A stretch of 64,000 nucleotides of DNA from assembly GCA_028671895.1 (NCBI GenBank), contig CM053809.1, positions 32,401,501-32,465,500 on the forward strand, written 5' to 3'. The notes under the pieces are model-generated. The model saw only the letters and a list, made by a program, of their open reading frames with translations, made no database searches and was not told the DNA's origin. A program made the position numbers and the translations under genes. Origin of the DNA: Oenanthe sinensis (taxonomy: Eukaryota; Streptophyta; Magnoliopsida; Apiales; Apiaceae). Shown here in pieces: positions 34,601 to 46,899 of the stretch (position 1 is its first letter; each line of letters starts with the position of its first letter).

Positions 34601-35241
34601 GTAGTTGGAGTTGCTACAACTACAAATATCCCTTCCTTCTTCATCCCATATGTTGTAATACCCTGGACTTTAGCCGCCAGATCTGCTGGGAGGACAATCT
34701 CTTCTGCTAAAATGAAGACACCTGAATCCATTTCCTTAACATTGTCCCAGGTTTGTCTAGGCTATAAATACACAGTCTGATTCACTTAATTTTATCGTTC
34801 ATAATACAAATAAGTGACCATATTCGGACTCTTTTTAGAAGTCATCCTGAAACAGAGGTCAAAAATCAGGTATACATTTAACATGGTTATCAGTAAATTA
34901 AATACTACAATCTCAATTAAAATTTTCGAATACATGAAATTATTTGCAACTGCTGGAGTACATTGTTTGTTGACTAATGTTTTCTTATTCAGATATATGG
35001 ATCGGTGTTCATGGGCAATATGATAGGCTTAACGACATTCTTATTAGTAGTCTATATTCGCGACATACCCGTGGATGCTTCAGCTGAATTTCTGGTTGCG
35101 ATCATCATCTGCACAGGCATGGGTGTGTTTACTGGTTTCAGAACAACATTCCCACTGTGGACAAGTTACTTGGTGATCCTACTGTATCCAATATCTCTGG
35201 TTACTCTCTATGTACTTACTACTGTACTGGGATGGTCTTAG
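31630..35241 (+). CDS. NCL-like Na/Ca-exchanger family protein with EF-hands, copy A
   Basis: Seven exons: 31630-31987, 32926-33120, 33197-33378, 33793-33911, 34046-34295, 34454-34750 and 34993-35241 (549 codons, all GT-AG). Signal peptide at the N-terminus, an extracytosolic Cys-containing loop (CEPPYGFLPC), about five transmembrane helices, a cytosolic loop with two EF-hands (DQNHDAYISPAE and DISGDSNISEEE, the 12-residue loops keep the main ligands), then five more helices. This is the plant NCL architecture (AtNCL, tonoplast/plasma-membrane cation exchange in salt stress). The alpha-repeat segments GASLFHLIGTIPQIALIL and PYVVIPWTLAARSAGRTIS lack the acidic residues usually needed for ion binding, so transport is uncertain. 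First of three tandem paralogues. Intron 1 holds a LINE fragment. Confidence 0.88.
32508..32869 (-). pseudogene. LINE-derived RNase H fragment in intron 1 of NCL-like copy A
   Basis: The minus strand encodes an RNase H-like (RVT_3) stretch with EAYVVETDSLLLVQA and FVKRSGNNAADFLARL. After a frame slip it reaches the typical C-terminus PADLHDILAADIA and TAA at 32510-32508. Such ends are seen in plant L1-type LINEs. There is no RT domain. It is absent from the matching intron of copy B, so it inserted after the gene duplication. Confidence 0.7.
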
Positions 35242-35950
35242 CAATTTTGAGAGGGCAGAACCAACAGCGAAGATAGTATTATTGTACAGTATCTTCATTT
35301 ATTAAATGTAAATTTATGAATATATTTTAAATATTTTGTAAGACTCGATAAATTATATCCATTCTACAAGTTACTTTCTGGGTCTATCAATAATAGTAAA
35401 AAGGTTGTGTTGACATATCAACTACTCAAATGTATATATATCTTCAAGATAAAGCCAAGGCTTTGAATAACCACAACCCCGCCTAACACGTTGGAAAGTG
35501 CCATTAAAAAAATATTTGTGTTAATGTATTAGCTAATTGAATTGAAATTGAATATTTCTAATTTGTTAAACCAACTTAAATATAACATGTTCAAAGCAAA
35601 ACGTATGTTAATATAAACGTAAACATACTATTAACAAATGACCAGCTCTCCAAAGTGGAACATATTAACTAGGGAAAAGCATTTTTTCTAAAACATCGGC
35701 CCCACATATTAAACGGATCTAAATAACTTAATTATATATTGTTAAATTTACATTGAAAGAGTGAATTTTAAGACACTCCGAGATGCTCAATGTTAAAACA
35801 CATTTTAACAAGCATTTTCTTTGGCTCTGCTTTAATAAAATCACAGGTACTGTTTGAACCTTACGTGAGCCGCCTCCTCAAGTGGCAGTTGTTAATCCTC
35901 AGCCAGCTTTTATATCCTGCGAGTTGATAATTAGTCAACTATTGCAAACA
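35242..35950. other. Spacer between NCL-like copies A and B
   Basis: About 700 bases with no ORF of note: the 3' UTR of copy A, then the promoter of copy B. The last ~70 bases before the two ATGs are alike in A and B (TTCTTCAAATCTCCACCATATCT), so the duplicated unit included the 5' UTR. Confidence 0.5.
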
Positions 35951-35956
35951 ATAATC

Positions 35957-35965
35957 TTTATAAAG
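35957..35965 (+). promoter_or_regulatory. TATA-like box of NCL-like copy B
   Basis: ATCTTTATAAAGCTG lies 60 bases upstream of the ATG at 36024. Confidence 0.35.
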
Positions 35966-36023
35966 CTGATACATTTTCTTCAAATCTCCACCATATCTGC
36001 ACAAATAAATTTTCTAAAAAAAG

Positions 36024-39000
36024 ATGATAAAACTAACATTAGCCATCCTCCTAGTGTTGGCGTTGACCAAACATGGAAGTGGTCGTTTGGTTGCAGACAT
36101 GATGATATCTGATGGTGTACACAATGCTACTGCTGCTGCTGCTACCATTCCAAAGCTTGGTGCATCAATCGTGACATGCGAGCCACCTTACGGATTCTTG
36201 CCGTGCGCGACGGACTGGCCGGGGCTGCTATTCTTGATAGTGGTATATCAATACTTGCTATCTCTTGGCCAGAAGTATGTATCAGATGGTTCTGATTTGT
36301 TTTTCCAGACATTTGGACCTGGTATTTTTGGAGCTAGTTTGTTTCAAATCATTGGCATCATCCCTCAAATTACTTTGATCCTTGGTACGTTCATTTTGTT
36401 CCCATTTTTTATTTTATAACATCACACTCTGTTCACTTTCTGCTCTATGTACTTGGTTCAAATACAAATTCATTTAACATGCAAACAAATTGGTGATGTG
36501 TATAACCGTACCGTGATCGATGATATGAAAATACTGTAAAATATCTACCTCTCTGGATCAATATGAGATCGAATAATAGCAAGTGTATCAGGTATCACCT
36601 ACCAGTCTGGTAGGTAGATTATTTTGCAGAAAAGTCTTGCGAATTATTTTAATGATTTTTAAGCGTCCACTCTCTGATATTTACTCTCAAAAATTCAAAA
36701 TGATATATGCTGCCAATTTTTACCAAATACTTGAAATATGCCATTATTATATTCTTTAAATTGTGGTTAGCTGTCAGTAACTTCTTCGATTTGAAAACCT
36801 ACTTAAACAAATATATTTCGAATGTAGTCTATGTGTGCCTTGATATATCTCTTAGAGACCTGCGATTTTATTCCATTGGATCACTTGGATTTCGGCCCAT
36901 CTTAAATCCATTAATAATTTTTATTTCAAAATTTCAAATTATCATTATCTATATATAGTACATTAATTTAGCGACGGACCGAGAAGAAAAATTAAATAGG
37001 GGCACCATATAAATTATAATATATTATAAATAATTAATATAATATTAATTATTACAAAATATAATAAATTATATACAAATATTTTCATTAAATTATTCTC
37101 TTTTTTAATATTTGTTCCATTTTATTGATAATATTGATATGTATTTTCTTTTTCCCCCTCATTATTACTAATATTTTTCATTCATTTTTCTTATTTTGAC
37201 AAATTTTGTGGGCACTTATAATTTTTCAATTGGGCACGATAACCATAACTTTATAATTTTATTATTAAATTGAGTGGGGCCTCTCCCCCACTCCTTTGCA
37301 CGTAGGTCTGCCCACTACATAGTACATAGTAGAGACCTGGAGGTATTCGAGAATGTAAAACTAAGGTTTTAAGTCAGAGTTTAAATTCTTTGCATGCAAT
37401 TAATTTATGGGTAATGTTGTTATATCCTAGTGTCCAGGCTTTCAGGAGATGCCGAAGCACAAGCAGGAATAGGGATAAGTATTCTTGCTGGCGGAGCTGT
37501 CACAAATCTTACACTTACATGGGGTATTGCTGTTGCTTTAGCCAGCTACAAATTTTCAGATACACCTGAAACTATAGATACCACCGTGCAACTTAAGAAG
37601 CCATCAAGTCTAACTGGTACAATTTTGATCATAATAAAGCTTGTATTTAAATTTTCGATATTATCACTTGCTGATACATTTTTTCATCAGGTTCTGGTGT
37701 TATTACTGATGTTGACACTAGCTACACAGCAAGAATTATGACTATATCCGTTGTTCCACTGTTGATTCTTCAACTAACAAATGTTGTTAGATCATCGTCT
37801 GGATCGCATTTGATTGTCCTCATTTCTCTTATTGTTACCCTATTACTGTTCCTTATTTTCACTTTATATCAGGTATTTCTCTGATTGTTTCCTAGCTTTC
37901 TAGCATATTCCTTTTCTCTTCGTGACAAGAGATTGAGGGTTGGAGCTGCGTTAGTGTGTGAACTGTAATTGATATTTACAAGAAAACCAAAGATAATCAA
38001 TTTCTATTCATCTGTTTTAAGCAACCAAATTTATCCGAACTATACAGCTTTTAGACCTTAAACATTGTAATTTATGTATCAAATATTGAGTTTCCAATAT
38101 CTAAATGAAAAACAGTTATTTTGAGACCATAATAGAATTATCATTACAGCTTCAATTATGAAAATCTCGATATATCACAGGCTTACCTAAAATCCCGTAT
38201 CTTTATTTCTCTTTGCAGATATTTCAACCATGGATTCAGAAAAGAAGATTTGCGTATTTGACCCAAAAGTTTGTGAAAGACAAGCTACAAGTTCTTCTCA
38301 CAACTAAGGGAAAGCCTAATACGGCGCTTATAAAACAGTTAGTCTATTTCATTCTTGTTGAAGACATTTTTACAATTTAAATTTATTTTTCCGTGCTTAT
38401 TTTTATAAATGTGCTTGAAAAGCAGCCATAATATTTATTTATTTGTGCTTATAACTGGAATTTACTCGTGGTTAAATTTAATTTATATTTTATCTAATTC
38501 TCTTGGAACTTAACAGGATCTTTCACGGAATTGACAATAATAATGATGCTTACATATCACCTGCTGAGTTGAGGGTTTTGATTATTGGAATAAAATTAGA
38601 GGACGATGGTTTCATAAGAGGCGACTATGCTGACAAAGTTAGAGAAGCATTTGATGTTAATGGCGATACTAATATTAATGAAGAGGAGTTTGTTGCAGGA
38701 CTTTCTAAATTTCTTTTAGATGCCCAGCAGCCTGCCAATAAAAATGTTCTGAAAGTTCCAAACACTGTAGGTCCAAAGTCCCAATCTTCACTTGATAGAA
38801 AAGATATTGATAAATACTACTCTAGGTTTTGGTTACATTAAGTTCACAAGTCATCAAACATATCAAGTTATTAGAATAAAAAGAAAATAGCTGTTGCATG
38901 TGAAAAGTTCTGATACATGGTGTGCTTGTGCAGAATACTGGAGAAGGGCAGAGCCTCTTGGTACAGGGGACTAGCACCCCAAGTGCTGAGGATTCGTGGA

Positions 39001-39696
39001 AGAATTACATTAAGGCTGCATACTTGATTTTTCTAGGAATAGCTATATCAGTCTTACTTGCATTGCCCTTCATACAAGCTGTAGTTGGAGTTGCTGTTGC
39101 TGCAAATATCCCTTCCTTCTTCATCCCATATGTTGTAATACCCTTGACTTTTGCCTCCAGATCTGCGGGGAGGACAATTTCTTCTGCTAAACTGAAAACA
39201 CCTGAATCCATTTCCTTGCTATTGTCCCAGGTTTGTTTACTATCCATTCGTTTATGATACAAAAAAACTAAACAAGTGATTATAGACATGTTCTATAAAT
39301 GTTAAGTCATCATGAAACAAGTTCAAAATCAAATTTTAATGTGTTACATAGTTATGAATAAATTACAATACTACATACTTGAATTTTGGTTTTTGTAAGT
39401 TAATTAGATAATGTTTGTTACTTATATATGTTTTTTGTTATTTACAGATATATGGATCAGTGTTCATGAGCAATCTGATAAGCTTAACAACATTCTTAAT
39501 CGTTGTTTATGTTCGCGATATATCAGTTGATGCTTCAGCTGAATTTCTGGTTGCTATTGTTATCCTCATAGGTATGGGTGTGTTTACTAGTTTCAAAACT
39601 ACATTCCCACTGTGGACAAGCTACTTAGTGATCCTTTTGTACCCAATCTCTCTGGTTACACTATATGTACTCACTGTTACATTGGGATGGTCTTAG
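36024..39696 (+). CDS. NCL-like Na/Ca-exchanger family protein with EF-hands, copy B
   Basis: Seven exons with the same phases as copy A: 36024-36384, 37431-37616, 37691-37872, 38219-38337, 38517-38766, 38934-39230 and 39448-39696 (547 codons). It is very close to copy A over the whole length. It has a signal peptide, CEPPYGFLPC, ten or so transmembrane helices, and two EF-hands (DNNNDAYISPAE, DVNGDTNINEEE) in the central loop. The first alpha-repeat reads GASLFQIIGIIPQITLIL, and the second PYVVIPLTFASRSAGRTIS: acidic residues are missing as in A. The C-terminus VLTVTLGWS matches A. Intact by eye; no frameshift. Recent tandem duplicate of A. Confidence 0.88.
36968..37316. mobile_element. Possible transposon remnant in intron 1 of copy B
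   Basis: GACGGACCGAGAAG...TAGGGGCACC near the left and GGGGCCTCTCCCCCACTCC...GTAGGTCTGCCC near the right form a weak inverted pair. This type of sequence recurs in plant introns. Low certainty; no duplication found. Confidence 0.3.
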
Positions 39697-41100
39697 TAAT
39701 TTTTAGATCTCAAAACCAACAGTTGAAAGTACATTTATTGTAAGATATGTTTATTGATCAAATGTACTGTAAAAATGCACATTTTATTTTGGATTGTTTT
39801 GTAATATTCATCATGTATGCTACAAGTCAAGTTGCAGTGCTATCTATCAATAAAAAGAAAAGGCCTTGATTAATAATTTTGTTTTATTATGTTTTTTGGT
39901 GCGAAGAAATAGTTTTGCTTCAATTCTCTACTGTAAATTAAGAACTCGACCTCTTATTGCGATGATTACGAATACTTGGAGGAAAGCAAAAGATTTGTGA
40001 TAAAAATGGGACATTCATCCCAGAAATCTGTGGCATTGAATTTGAGTTCAAATCAGTAAAATTGTCATTTCACTCATTCCTTTGTCACCGAATTTTATCG
40101 GTTCTTACCAAACCATAACAAAGCAGAATAGTCCTGGTTACATTAACTGTCACAGACAACAGTAGTTGTTAGTAAAATTGCATGCTCGTGTGGCCGTGTA
40201 GATAAATATATATAGGCATTGGTATATATACAAGAAGAAAATGTAAGAACCATTTGAAGTGCATGGTTAGACATTAAATCCCTGATATTTGAACTTGACA
40301 GGCTTAATGGCTTATGGATACTGCCATTATGATATTTGATTCTCAGTTCAAGTTATTCTTATTCTGAACACATATGATCGGTCTCTGATATGATAGTGAT
40401 ATCCATTGAACTCGGAATATATATCATATAAAATTTACCCTGGTTCTTACTTCTTTCTAGCTCGTTCTATATAAATTTCGTACTTTATTTCATTCATTTC
40501 GACCATTAAAATGATGGAGGAATATAATTCTTTACTTGATATTCTTCTTTTTTGGTTTAGGAACAAAATAGTGGGGATTAATTCCAGACAAAATTATACC
40601 AACTAGTTTGTTCTTGAAAACTTTTTATCTGGTTGCCCTTGAAGGTGCCTATACTATGGCGGGCATATACAGATACATACAAATCTTATGACAATGATCT
40701 ATGTAAGGCATTATAGAAATGATTACAAAGCTTCTTAATATGGAATCGGACTTGAATTGTGGGACTGGGACTTGATATAATAATCTGCATGTTGAAACAG
40801 AAAAAAAACTAGTCTAACACACAAGCATTCAATGTTCAAAACAGCTACAGGGGCACCACAAGTGAAATATAGAGTATCGATGTGTACATATTTTATGAGG
40901 AGCATATCATACGGAGAAAAACAAATATGCAAATTTTTTAAAAGAACCAAACTAAACTATAAAATAATACCTAGGGAAAAAATTGAGACACGCACCTTTA
41001 CATACTTTTTTTTCTTCTGAAAATAAATATTTATTTTCACAATTTAAAGTAACGCCTAAGAGGCACTATATTACATCTTTATACTTAATATTTTACGGAT
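39697..41100. other. Spacer between NCL-like copies B and C
   Basis: About 1.4 kb with no credible gene. The 3' UTR of copy B probably ends near 39850 (AATAAAAAG at 39848). Confidence 0.4.
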
Positions 41101-41170
41101 GATATCACTGACTCAACGCGTACCAATTAAAAGATATTGTTGACTCAACATGTACCGATCAAATGATATT
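41101..41170 (+). promoter_or_regulatory. 32-bp tandem repeat with two TGACTCA (GCN4/bZIP-type) sites
   Basis: A 32-base unit starting GATAT repeats at 41101, 41133 and (partly) 41165. The first two units each have TGACTCA (41109-41115, 41141-41147), a GCN4-type bZIP site. They lie 80-120 bases before the ATG of copy C, just upstream of a TATATAT word (41186-41192). Confidence 0.5.
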
Positions 41171-41229
41171 TCATGTTTTCTAACATATATATGCTATAAG
41201 AGATTATGCATGATTTAAGATTTGGTTCA

Positions 41230-44200
41230 ATGGCTAGTCTACCATACTTGTTCTTCTTCGCCCTTGTGCTTGTAGGAGTCGAAAGTCGAGCTTTAGAACA
41301 GAAATTTTCTGATCACTTAACATCAGACGGACATGATCATGAAATACAATCATCGGCTTCATTTCTCACACTCTATAACCTGTCTTTGCCGTCTTCCTCA
41401 TCATTACCATCATCGGATGCTTGCTTGCACGTTTACGGATTCTTTCCATGTGCAGACAACATTGGAGGCTATGTCTTTCAAATGATTGTCTACCAATACA
41501 TGCTGATGTTAGGAGAAAAACTTTTAACCCGAGGAAGTAACAATATATTTAACATTCTTGGCACTGGTATATTTGGAGCAAGTCTGTTTCGGGTTCTTAT
41601 GGTTTTACCTGGACTTGTTATGGTCATTGGTACTTATTTCACTTTTGCATTCATCGTTTTATCTTCCCTCCGCAAATAAAAATATACTAGCAGAGTGGAA
41701 TGAATCCAAACAACTGTAGATTAATGTAAACTAATACTACTTGATGTAAATGTTGGCTTATAGTGATCATGTTTGCATGGAATTACACTATAGATGCAAA
41801 TTTCCCATTATGCCATTCACAAGATCTATCCACGTTATTTTTAGTTATAATCGTCTACTTTTTCATGTTTTTTGTGACTATGTGATCGACTTCTAAGAGC
41901 CAAAATTGATTTACGCTGTCTTTGCTTTTTAGTATCTGGTGTTTTTGCTGATTCTGGGAACGCACAGCAACAGGTCTCTCTTGGAGTTGCAGTTTATACG
42001 GGAACTACAGTCTTGTATCTTACTTTGTTGTGGGGAATGTGTGTAATTTTTGGAAGAACAGAACCTCATGAAAAAAAATTTAGTAAATTTCAAGGCATAG
42101 GAGCTTCAACTTCAAAACCATTTTTAATAAGAGGAAAACTCTCCTTTTTGACAGGTTTTCATCTTATTTTATTCTCATGTATCAATTTATTATAAAATCT
42201 AAGAGCTTCTGCAACCTTTTAGCTAATGATTACAGATTCAGCTGTTACAATGGACAAGAAAACTAGATACACAGCTGGAATCATGCTTCTCTCGTTAGTG
42301 CCATTTGTAATACTACAGTTGGCCAATATCTTCAATACTTTATATGGGAGACGAGTTATTATTTTGATAGCCTTCATGGTCTCCGCCTTATCACTGCTCT
42401 CTTACTTCATCTACCAGGTGAATGTTGGGTTATATTGCATTCTTAAAGTACATGTTTTACTATATAAAAAAGAAGAAGAAGAAAACTGGCATATGTATAA
42501 GCATAATCCTGATTGTAAAATTTTTCTATGATAATTAAGAACAACCTGCACAACTTATAATTCTCTATGTTGTTTTTTCCAGGTTTTGGATCCATGGATT
42601 CAGGAGAGAAGTCTAGAGTATTTCAAGTACCAGAATGTTCTAACAGAGTTTTTGAATCATGCAGAAAAGTGTGGAAAAGCAAAACTCATTAATGAGAATG
42701 GAGAACCAAATATTTCACTCATAAAACGGTACAAATCCAACATGTTTTCAGCCTTTTCTTTTATTTGCATCTATATGTTTATTATATATAAAGAAACAGC
42801 AGGCCTAGCTGCTATATTTGAATATCATGAATGCAGATTATTCTCTGAGACTGATACAGACAGAAGCCAGCACTTAACAACTGATGAATTGGAAGGGCTA
42901 ATAAGACAGATGGAATCCGGTAATCTAGAGGTAGACAATGCATATGCAGTTAATGTAATATTGGAAGTTTTTGATCAGAATAAAGATGGGAAAATTAGTG
43001 AGCATGAATACGTTGAGGGATGCATGAAGTGGATCGATGAGTCAAAAGAATTGGCCCAAAAGGATGATTCCAAATGGAGGAATTCACTGAACAAGGCAAG
43101 CCGCTTAAATCCATGCAAAAGCTTAAGCCCGTTTTTTTAAATCTTCATTGAAAATGCTATTTCATCATACTTAATATGTTGTAATCTAAGCAATGATTGA
43201 GACAATGTTTTTTTATCTGTGCATAGAGAAAAAAGACCTTACAGGTTGTTCAGCCATTGATAAACAAGAAAAAGGAAGAGCTAGCAGAAATTGAGCATCT
43301 GATGGCAAGAATTCTGAAGAAAATTCAAAGTGAAGCTATTGATGCAGGATGCCTTCTCAACGATGATGGGAAGCCTGATCTTGATCGAATAAATAGGTAT
43401 TTTAAACTTCACATTTGGTTAAAAGAGACTTGAACTTGCAGGTTGATACTCACTTTACTCATTTCATTGTTTGCCAGTCTCTTTGACAAGTATGACTCGG
43501 ATAAGAACAAGGTTATATCACAACCAGAGTTGAGAAATCTCATCCAGACAGTGAAATTTGGAGATAATTGGATCACGAATCATGACATTGTGGTAGATAA
43601 GGTGATGAAAGATTTCGATGATGATGGTGACCAACTCATTACTTTGGAAGAATTTGTCAGAGGCATCACCAGATGGCTTAACAAGGCTACCCATGTAACT
43701 AAGTGCACTGATGCTAAGCGTTCTGTAGAGGAATACGACAAAGTAAGTTTAGTATAGTAATACTCATTAGCTTAATACTAACATATTTCCTCTAATCAAC
43801 TCAAAACAACTTAATATTAAATTTAATTGCCAAAATTTCAAGAAAATCCACGTGATGGTAGTTGATTAGCATTTTTGTGTGTATCCAGATGATGAATGTG
43901 AAATATTGGACGATTTTTCATTTTAAGATTTTGTCATGTTCATATTGGCCTATTTTTTGTTAAATTTTTGCTACTGAAATTGCAGATTTTATGGAAGGAA
44001 GTAGAGTTAATGGTTCATGGGGAACAAGTTGGACATGAGACCTACAAGTTAATGCTAACATGGGGTTTTATCAAAGCGCTTCTTCAACTCATATTGGGCT
44101 TTATTATGTTGACATATCTTGCAAGTCCACTGAGTTTAAGTACCCAACAGTTTTCAAAAGCAGTAGGCATACCTTCGTTCTTCATCTCCTTGGTGATTAT

Positions 44201-44625
44201 TCCTCTAGCGATGCAAGCTAGAAAGGCAATTGCAGCAATATTTCCTGCGGCTCAAAAGAACAAAAGAACAGCTTCTTTAACATTTTCAGAGGTTGATACA
44301 TTAACTGTCAACTTGTTTGAATTTCATTGCTTGAATAGAATCATACATAAGAGTTTTAATGTGGTTATATATGCAGCTTTATGGTAATGTGGTGATGAAC
44401 AACATAATGGGGATGACAACATTGTTGGCCATCGTATACGTAAAAGACTTGAGATGGGATTATTCAGCTGAAGTACTAATAATGTTGGTGGTTTGTGCTG
44501 TTATTGGATTACTAGCATTTCTGAGCTCAACATATCCTCTTTGGACTTGCTTGCTAGCATTTTTTCTCTATCCCTTCTCTCTGGTGTTGTTTTATGTTCT
44601 TCAGTCCTTTTGGGGTTGGAAATAG
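41230..44625 (+). CDS. NCL-like Na/Ca-exchanger family protein with four EF-hands, copy C
   Basis: Nine exons: 41230-41629, 41933-42154, 42236-42417, 42583-42728, 42837-43095, 43227-43396, 43478-43742, 43986-44291 and 44377-44625 (732 codons). I chose ATG 41230 (MASLPYLFFF, signal peptide); an in-frame ATG at 41206 lies only 14 bases past a TATA word. The fold is as in copies A and B, but the central loop is longer and has two EF-hand pairs: DTDRSQHLTTDE and DQNKDGKISEHE, then DSDKNKVISQPE and DDDGDQLITLEE. Exon 5 ends on a GC donor (AAG/GCAAGC). The alpha-repeats (GASLFRVLMVLPGLVMVI, ISLVIIPLAMQARKAIAAI) also lack the usual acidic residues. More diverged from A and B than they are from each other; probably the older lineage. 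Confidence 0.87.
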
Positions 44626-45209
44626 TATGTAACAAAATTAAGTACAAGATCTTATTAGATGGCTTAAGAACTAGAGCAGTGTCACACTCTCTCCCTCGAG
44701 TGAGGTTGAGAATTCCAAGTCTCAACAGAACATGTGTGCCTGGCTAGGCATGGTCATTTTATAACCCAAACGTTTTCATTTTAAAGAACATTGTGTATAA
44801 TGGATTAATGGTGTTTCTCTAAGTGTCTTGTTGGATATAATTTTTCTTCTACTGATGAACCAAAACTTAAATACTCTGCAAATTTATTCTCTAGCTGCTT
44901 CTCCTCGCTCGAAATTTATCTAAAAATTGATACTACTTTATAAATTAGTAAACTTTACTATAAAATAAATAAATTAAATACGGTCTATCATGGGCGCATG
45001 GCCTTGTAATAATCTTTGATCGACTAGGTGTAGTTTTTAAATGTCTTGTTTTCGTCTAAATATATTTTTAGAAAATGAACTCGATGTTTTTTAGTGGTGA
45101 TGTTCTTTCCTCGTCATCTAGCTTTAGTGCATGAGATATATAACAAATTAATTTAATTATTTCAACGTCCATTCAAATCAATCATTATTGATTAGAAACT
45201 AAATATACA
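44626..45209. other. 3' side of NCL-like copy C; no gene seen
   Basis: AT-rich; short frames overlapping the last exon are fortuitous. Confidence 0.4.
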
Positions 45210-45412
45210 GGAGGGTTTGGCTTTGCTTATAAGTAATAAATTATTATTTTTTTAAAAAGTATTTTCATATTTTTTTTAAAAAAAATTAATATTTGTTTTA
45301 GAAATTTAAGACCAAATCTTATTTCCAAATTTGAAAATAAGTTACTTATTTTCAGAAAAAGTACATATATACCAACTTTTTCAGCTTATAAGCTGCGCTA
45401 AACGGGACCATA
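45210..45412. mobile_element. MITE-like repeat, GTTTGG family copy 3
   Basis: Nearly the same as 24657-24868 (for example GAAAATAAGTTACTTATTTT followed by CAGAAAAAGTACATATATACC), starting GGAGGGTTTGGC and ending GCTAAACGGGACC. Confidence 0.6.
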
Positions 45413-45540
45413 ATATATCTTACATGAAAATAATAAAATTTCTTTGATTTTTTAAAGCCAGATTGCGAAGAAATAGAATCATTCATAGAATGATTCAAAT
45501 TTTATTTAATTACCCACTGATCTAAGAGAAAAGGTCCTTG

Positions 45541-45938
45541 GTGACACAATTTGGGAAGATGCTCTAAATGACACAATCCGTAATAATGATCCCAAATAAC
45601 AGTTCAAAATGTTACATCGTGTAGCGTGTAGAAATATTTTTTTATTGAAAACCTGACATAGTCTCACGTTCGGGGGTTAGAAAAATTTTTTTTTCTTTTC
45701 AAAACGCTACACGATATAACTTGTAACCCCAAAACGTTACTTTAATTTGCGTTTTGAGCCCAGAATCCAAAATAAAGTAGCGTTTTTCACCGAAAAAAAT
45801 TAATAAAAATGTAAAACGCTATACGAAATAGCGTTTTCACTTCTTTTCTAGCACGACACACCATGTAGCGTTTTGAAGTGCTATTTAGAGCCTTTTTTTA
45901 TGTGTCATTTAGGACATTTTCTCTCCAAATTGTATCAT
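45541..45938. mobile_element. Foldback element with ~36-bp terminal inverted repeats and repeated AACGCTAC words
   Basis: The left end (GACACAATTTGGGAAG...CTAAATGACACA) pairs with the inverse of the right end (GATACAATTTGGAGAG...CTAAATGACACA). Inside, the word GTAGCGTTTT or its inverse AAAACGCTAC/AAAACGCTATAC appears about six times, and the GTGTAGCGT/ACGCTACAC pair repeats. No ORF. Confidence 0.55.
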
Positions 45939-46258
45939 ATATGGCCAACACCCTAATCTCATTCCTTAAGAGAATGATAATCACCATATTAAAGTTAAAC
46001 AGCCTAGCATTATGTATAATGCAGATTCTCCGACTCTAATACTATTTTATTATTTAAATATAAATAATTAGCAATTATTAACAAAGTGGGGGTTGAGGTG
46101 AGGAAAACTATCCTTATCACATTCTTGTCATTGTTTGTTCTTAAATCGCTGTAATACATCCTCCCTCTCTCGATTACTTTAATTAATAAATCACTTTCTA
46201 TGAGTTGGATTGGATGCTACATCGAAGTCTTTGCTTAAGGATTCATGACAGCTCAAAG

Positions 46259-46845
46259 TTAGGGCATGTTTGGCAAAGTTTACTAGCTTTATTTTACTTT
46301 CAATTTTAAAAACAACTTTTTATTTATTTAAAAATGTGTATAAGCGCAAAATTTTAAGAAATAATAAATTTAGAAGTTCCTGTGACAACAGGAATACAAA
46401 ATTCAGCTTAAGTGAGTTCATATGAATAAGGTAAAATTTAACAAACATAAAAGGAAAACTAAAAATTGTTCGAAATACAAATTATTCAGTTTTAAAAACA
46501 AATCAATACTTTATATACTCGTAACTGTTTTTGTTATTTGTATTTTTCCTAATTTATACTCTCTACAACCCATAACTTCAACTCAGTTTAATTTTTTTAA
46601 GTCAAATTAATTAATTTTGACTAATAAAATATATTATATAATAATATATATTTTTAAAAATAATATCATAACAAATTTTGATTATTAATTAATTTGTAAA
46701 TATATAAATTATAAATTAATATTTTATAATTATCAATTAAAATTAAATTAATTTTAAAAAAATCAAACTGAAATAAAATTTATGTGACGATGGGGGAGTA
46801 AATAAAGGAAAGTGAAGCCACAAGCGGCAAGCCAAACGTACCCTT
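46259..46845. mobile_element. Possible MITE upstream of the IQD gene
   Basis: The left end AGGGCATGTTTGGCAAAG and the inverted right end AGGGTACGTTTGGCTTGC are imperfect inverted repeats. The interior is AT-rich. No clear target duplication was seen. Confidence 0.45.
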
Positions 46846-46899
46846 GAGTGTCTGTGTGATCATGTCCGTATTATTTTAAGTTCTGTTGAAGAAAATAAC

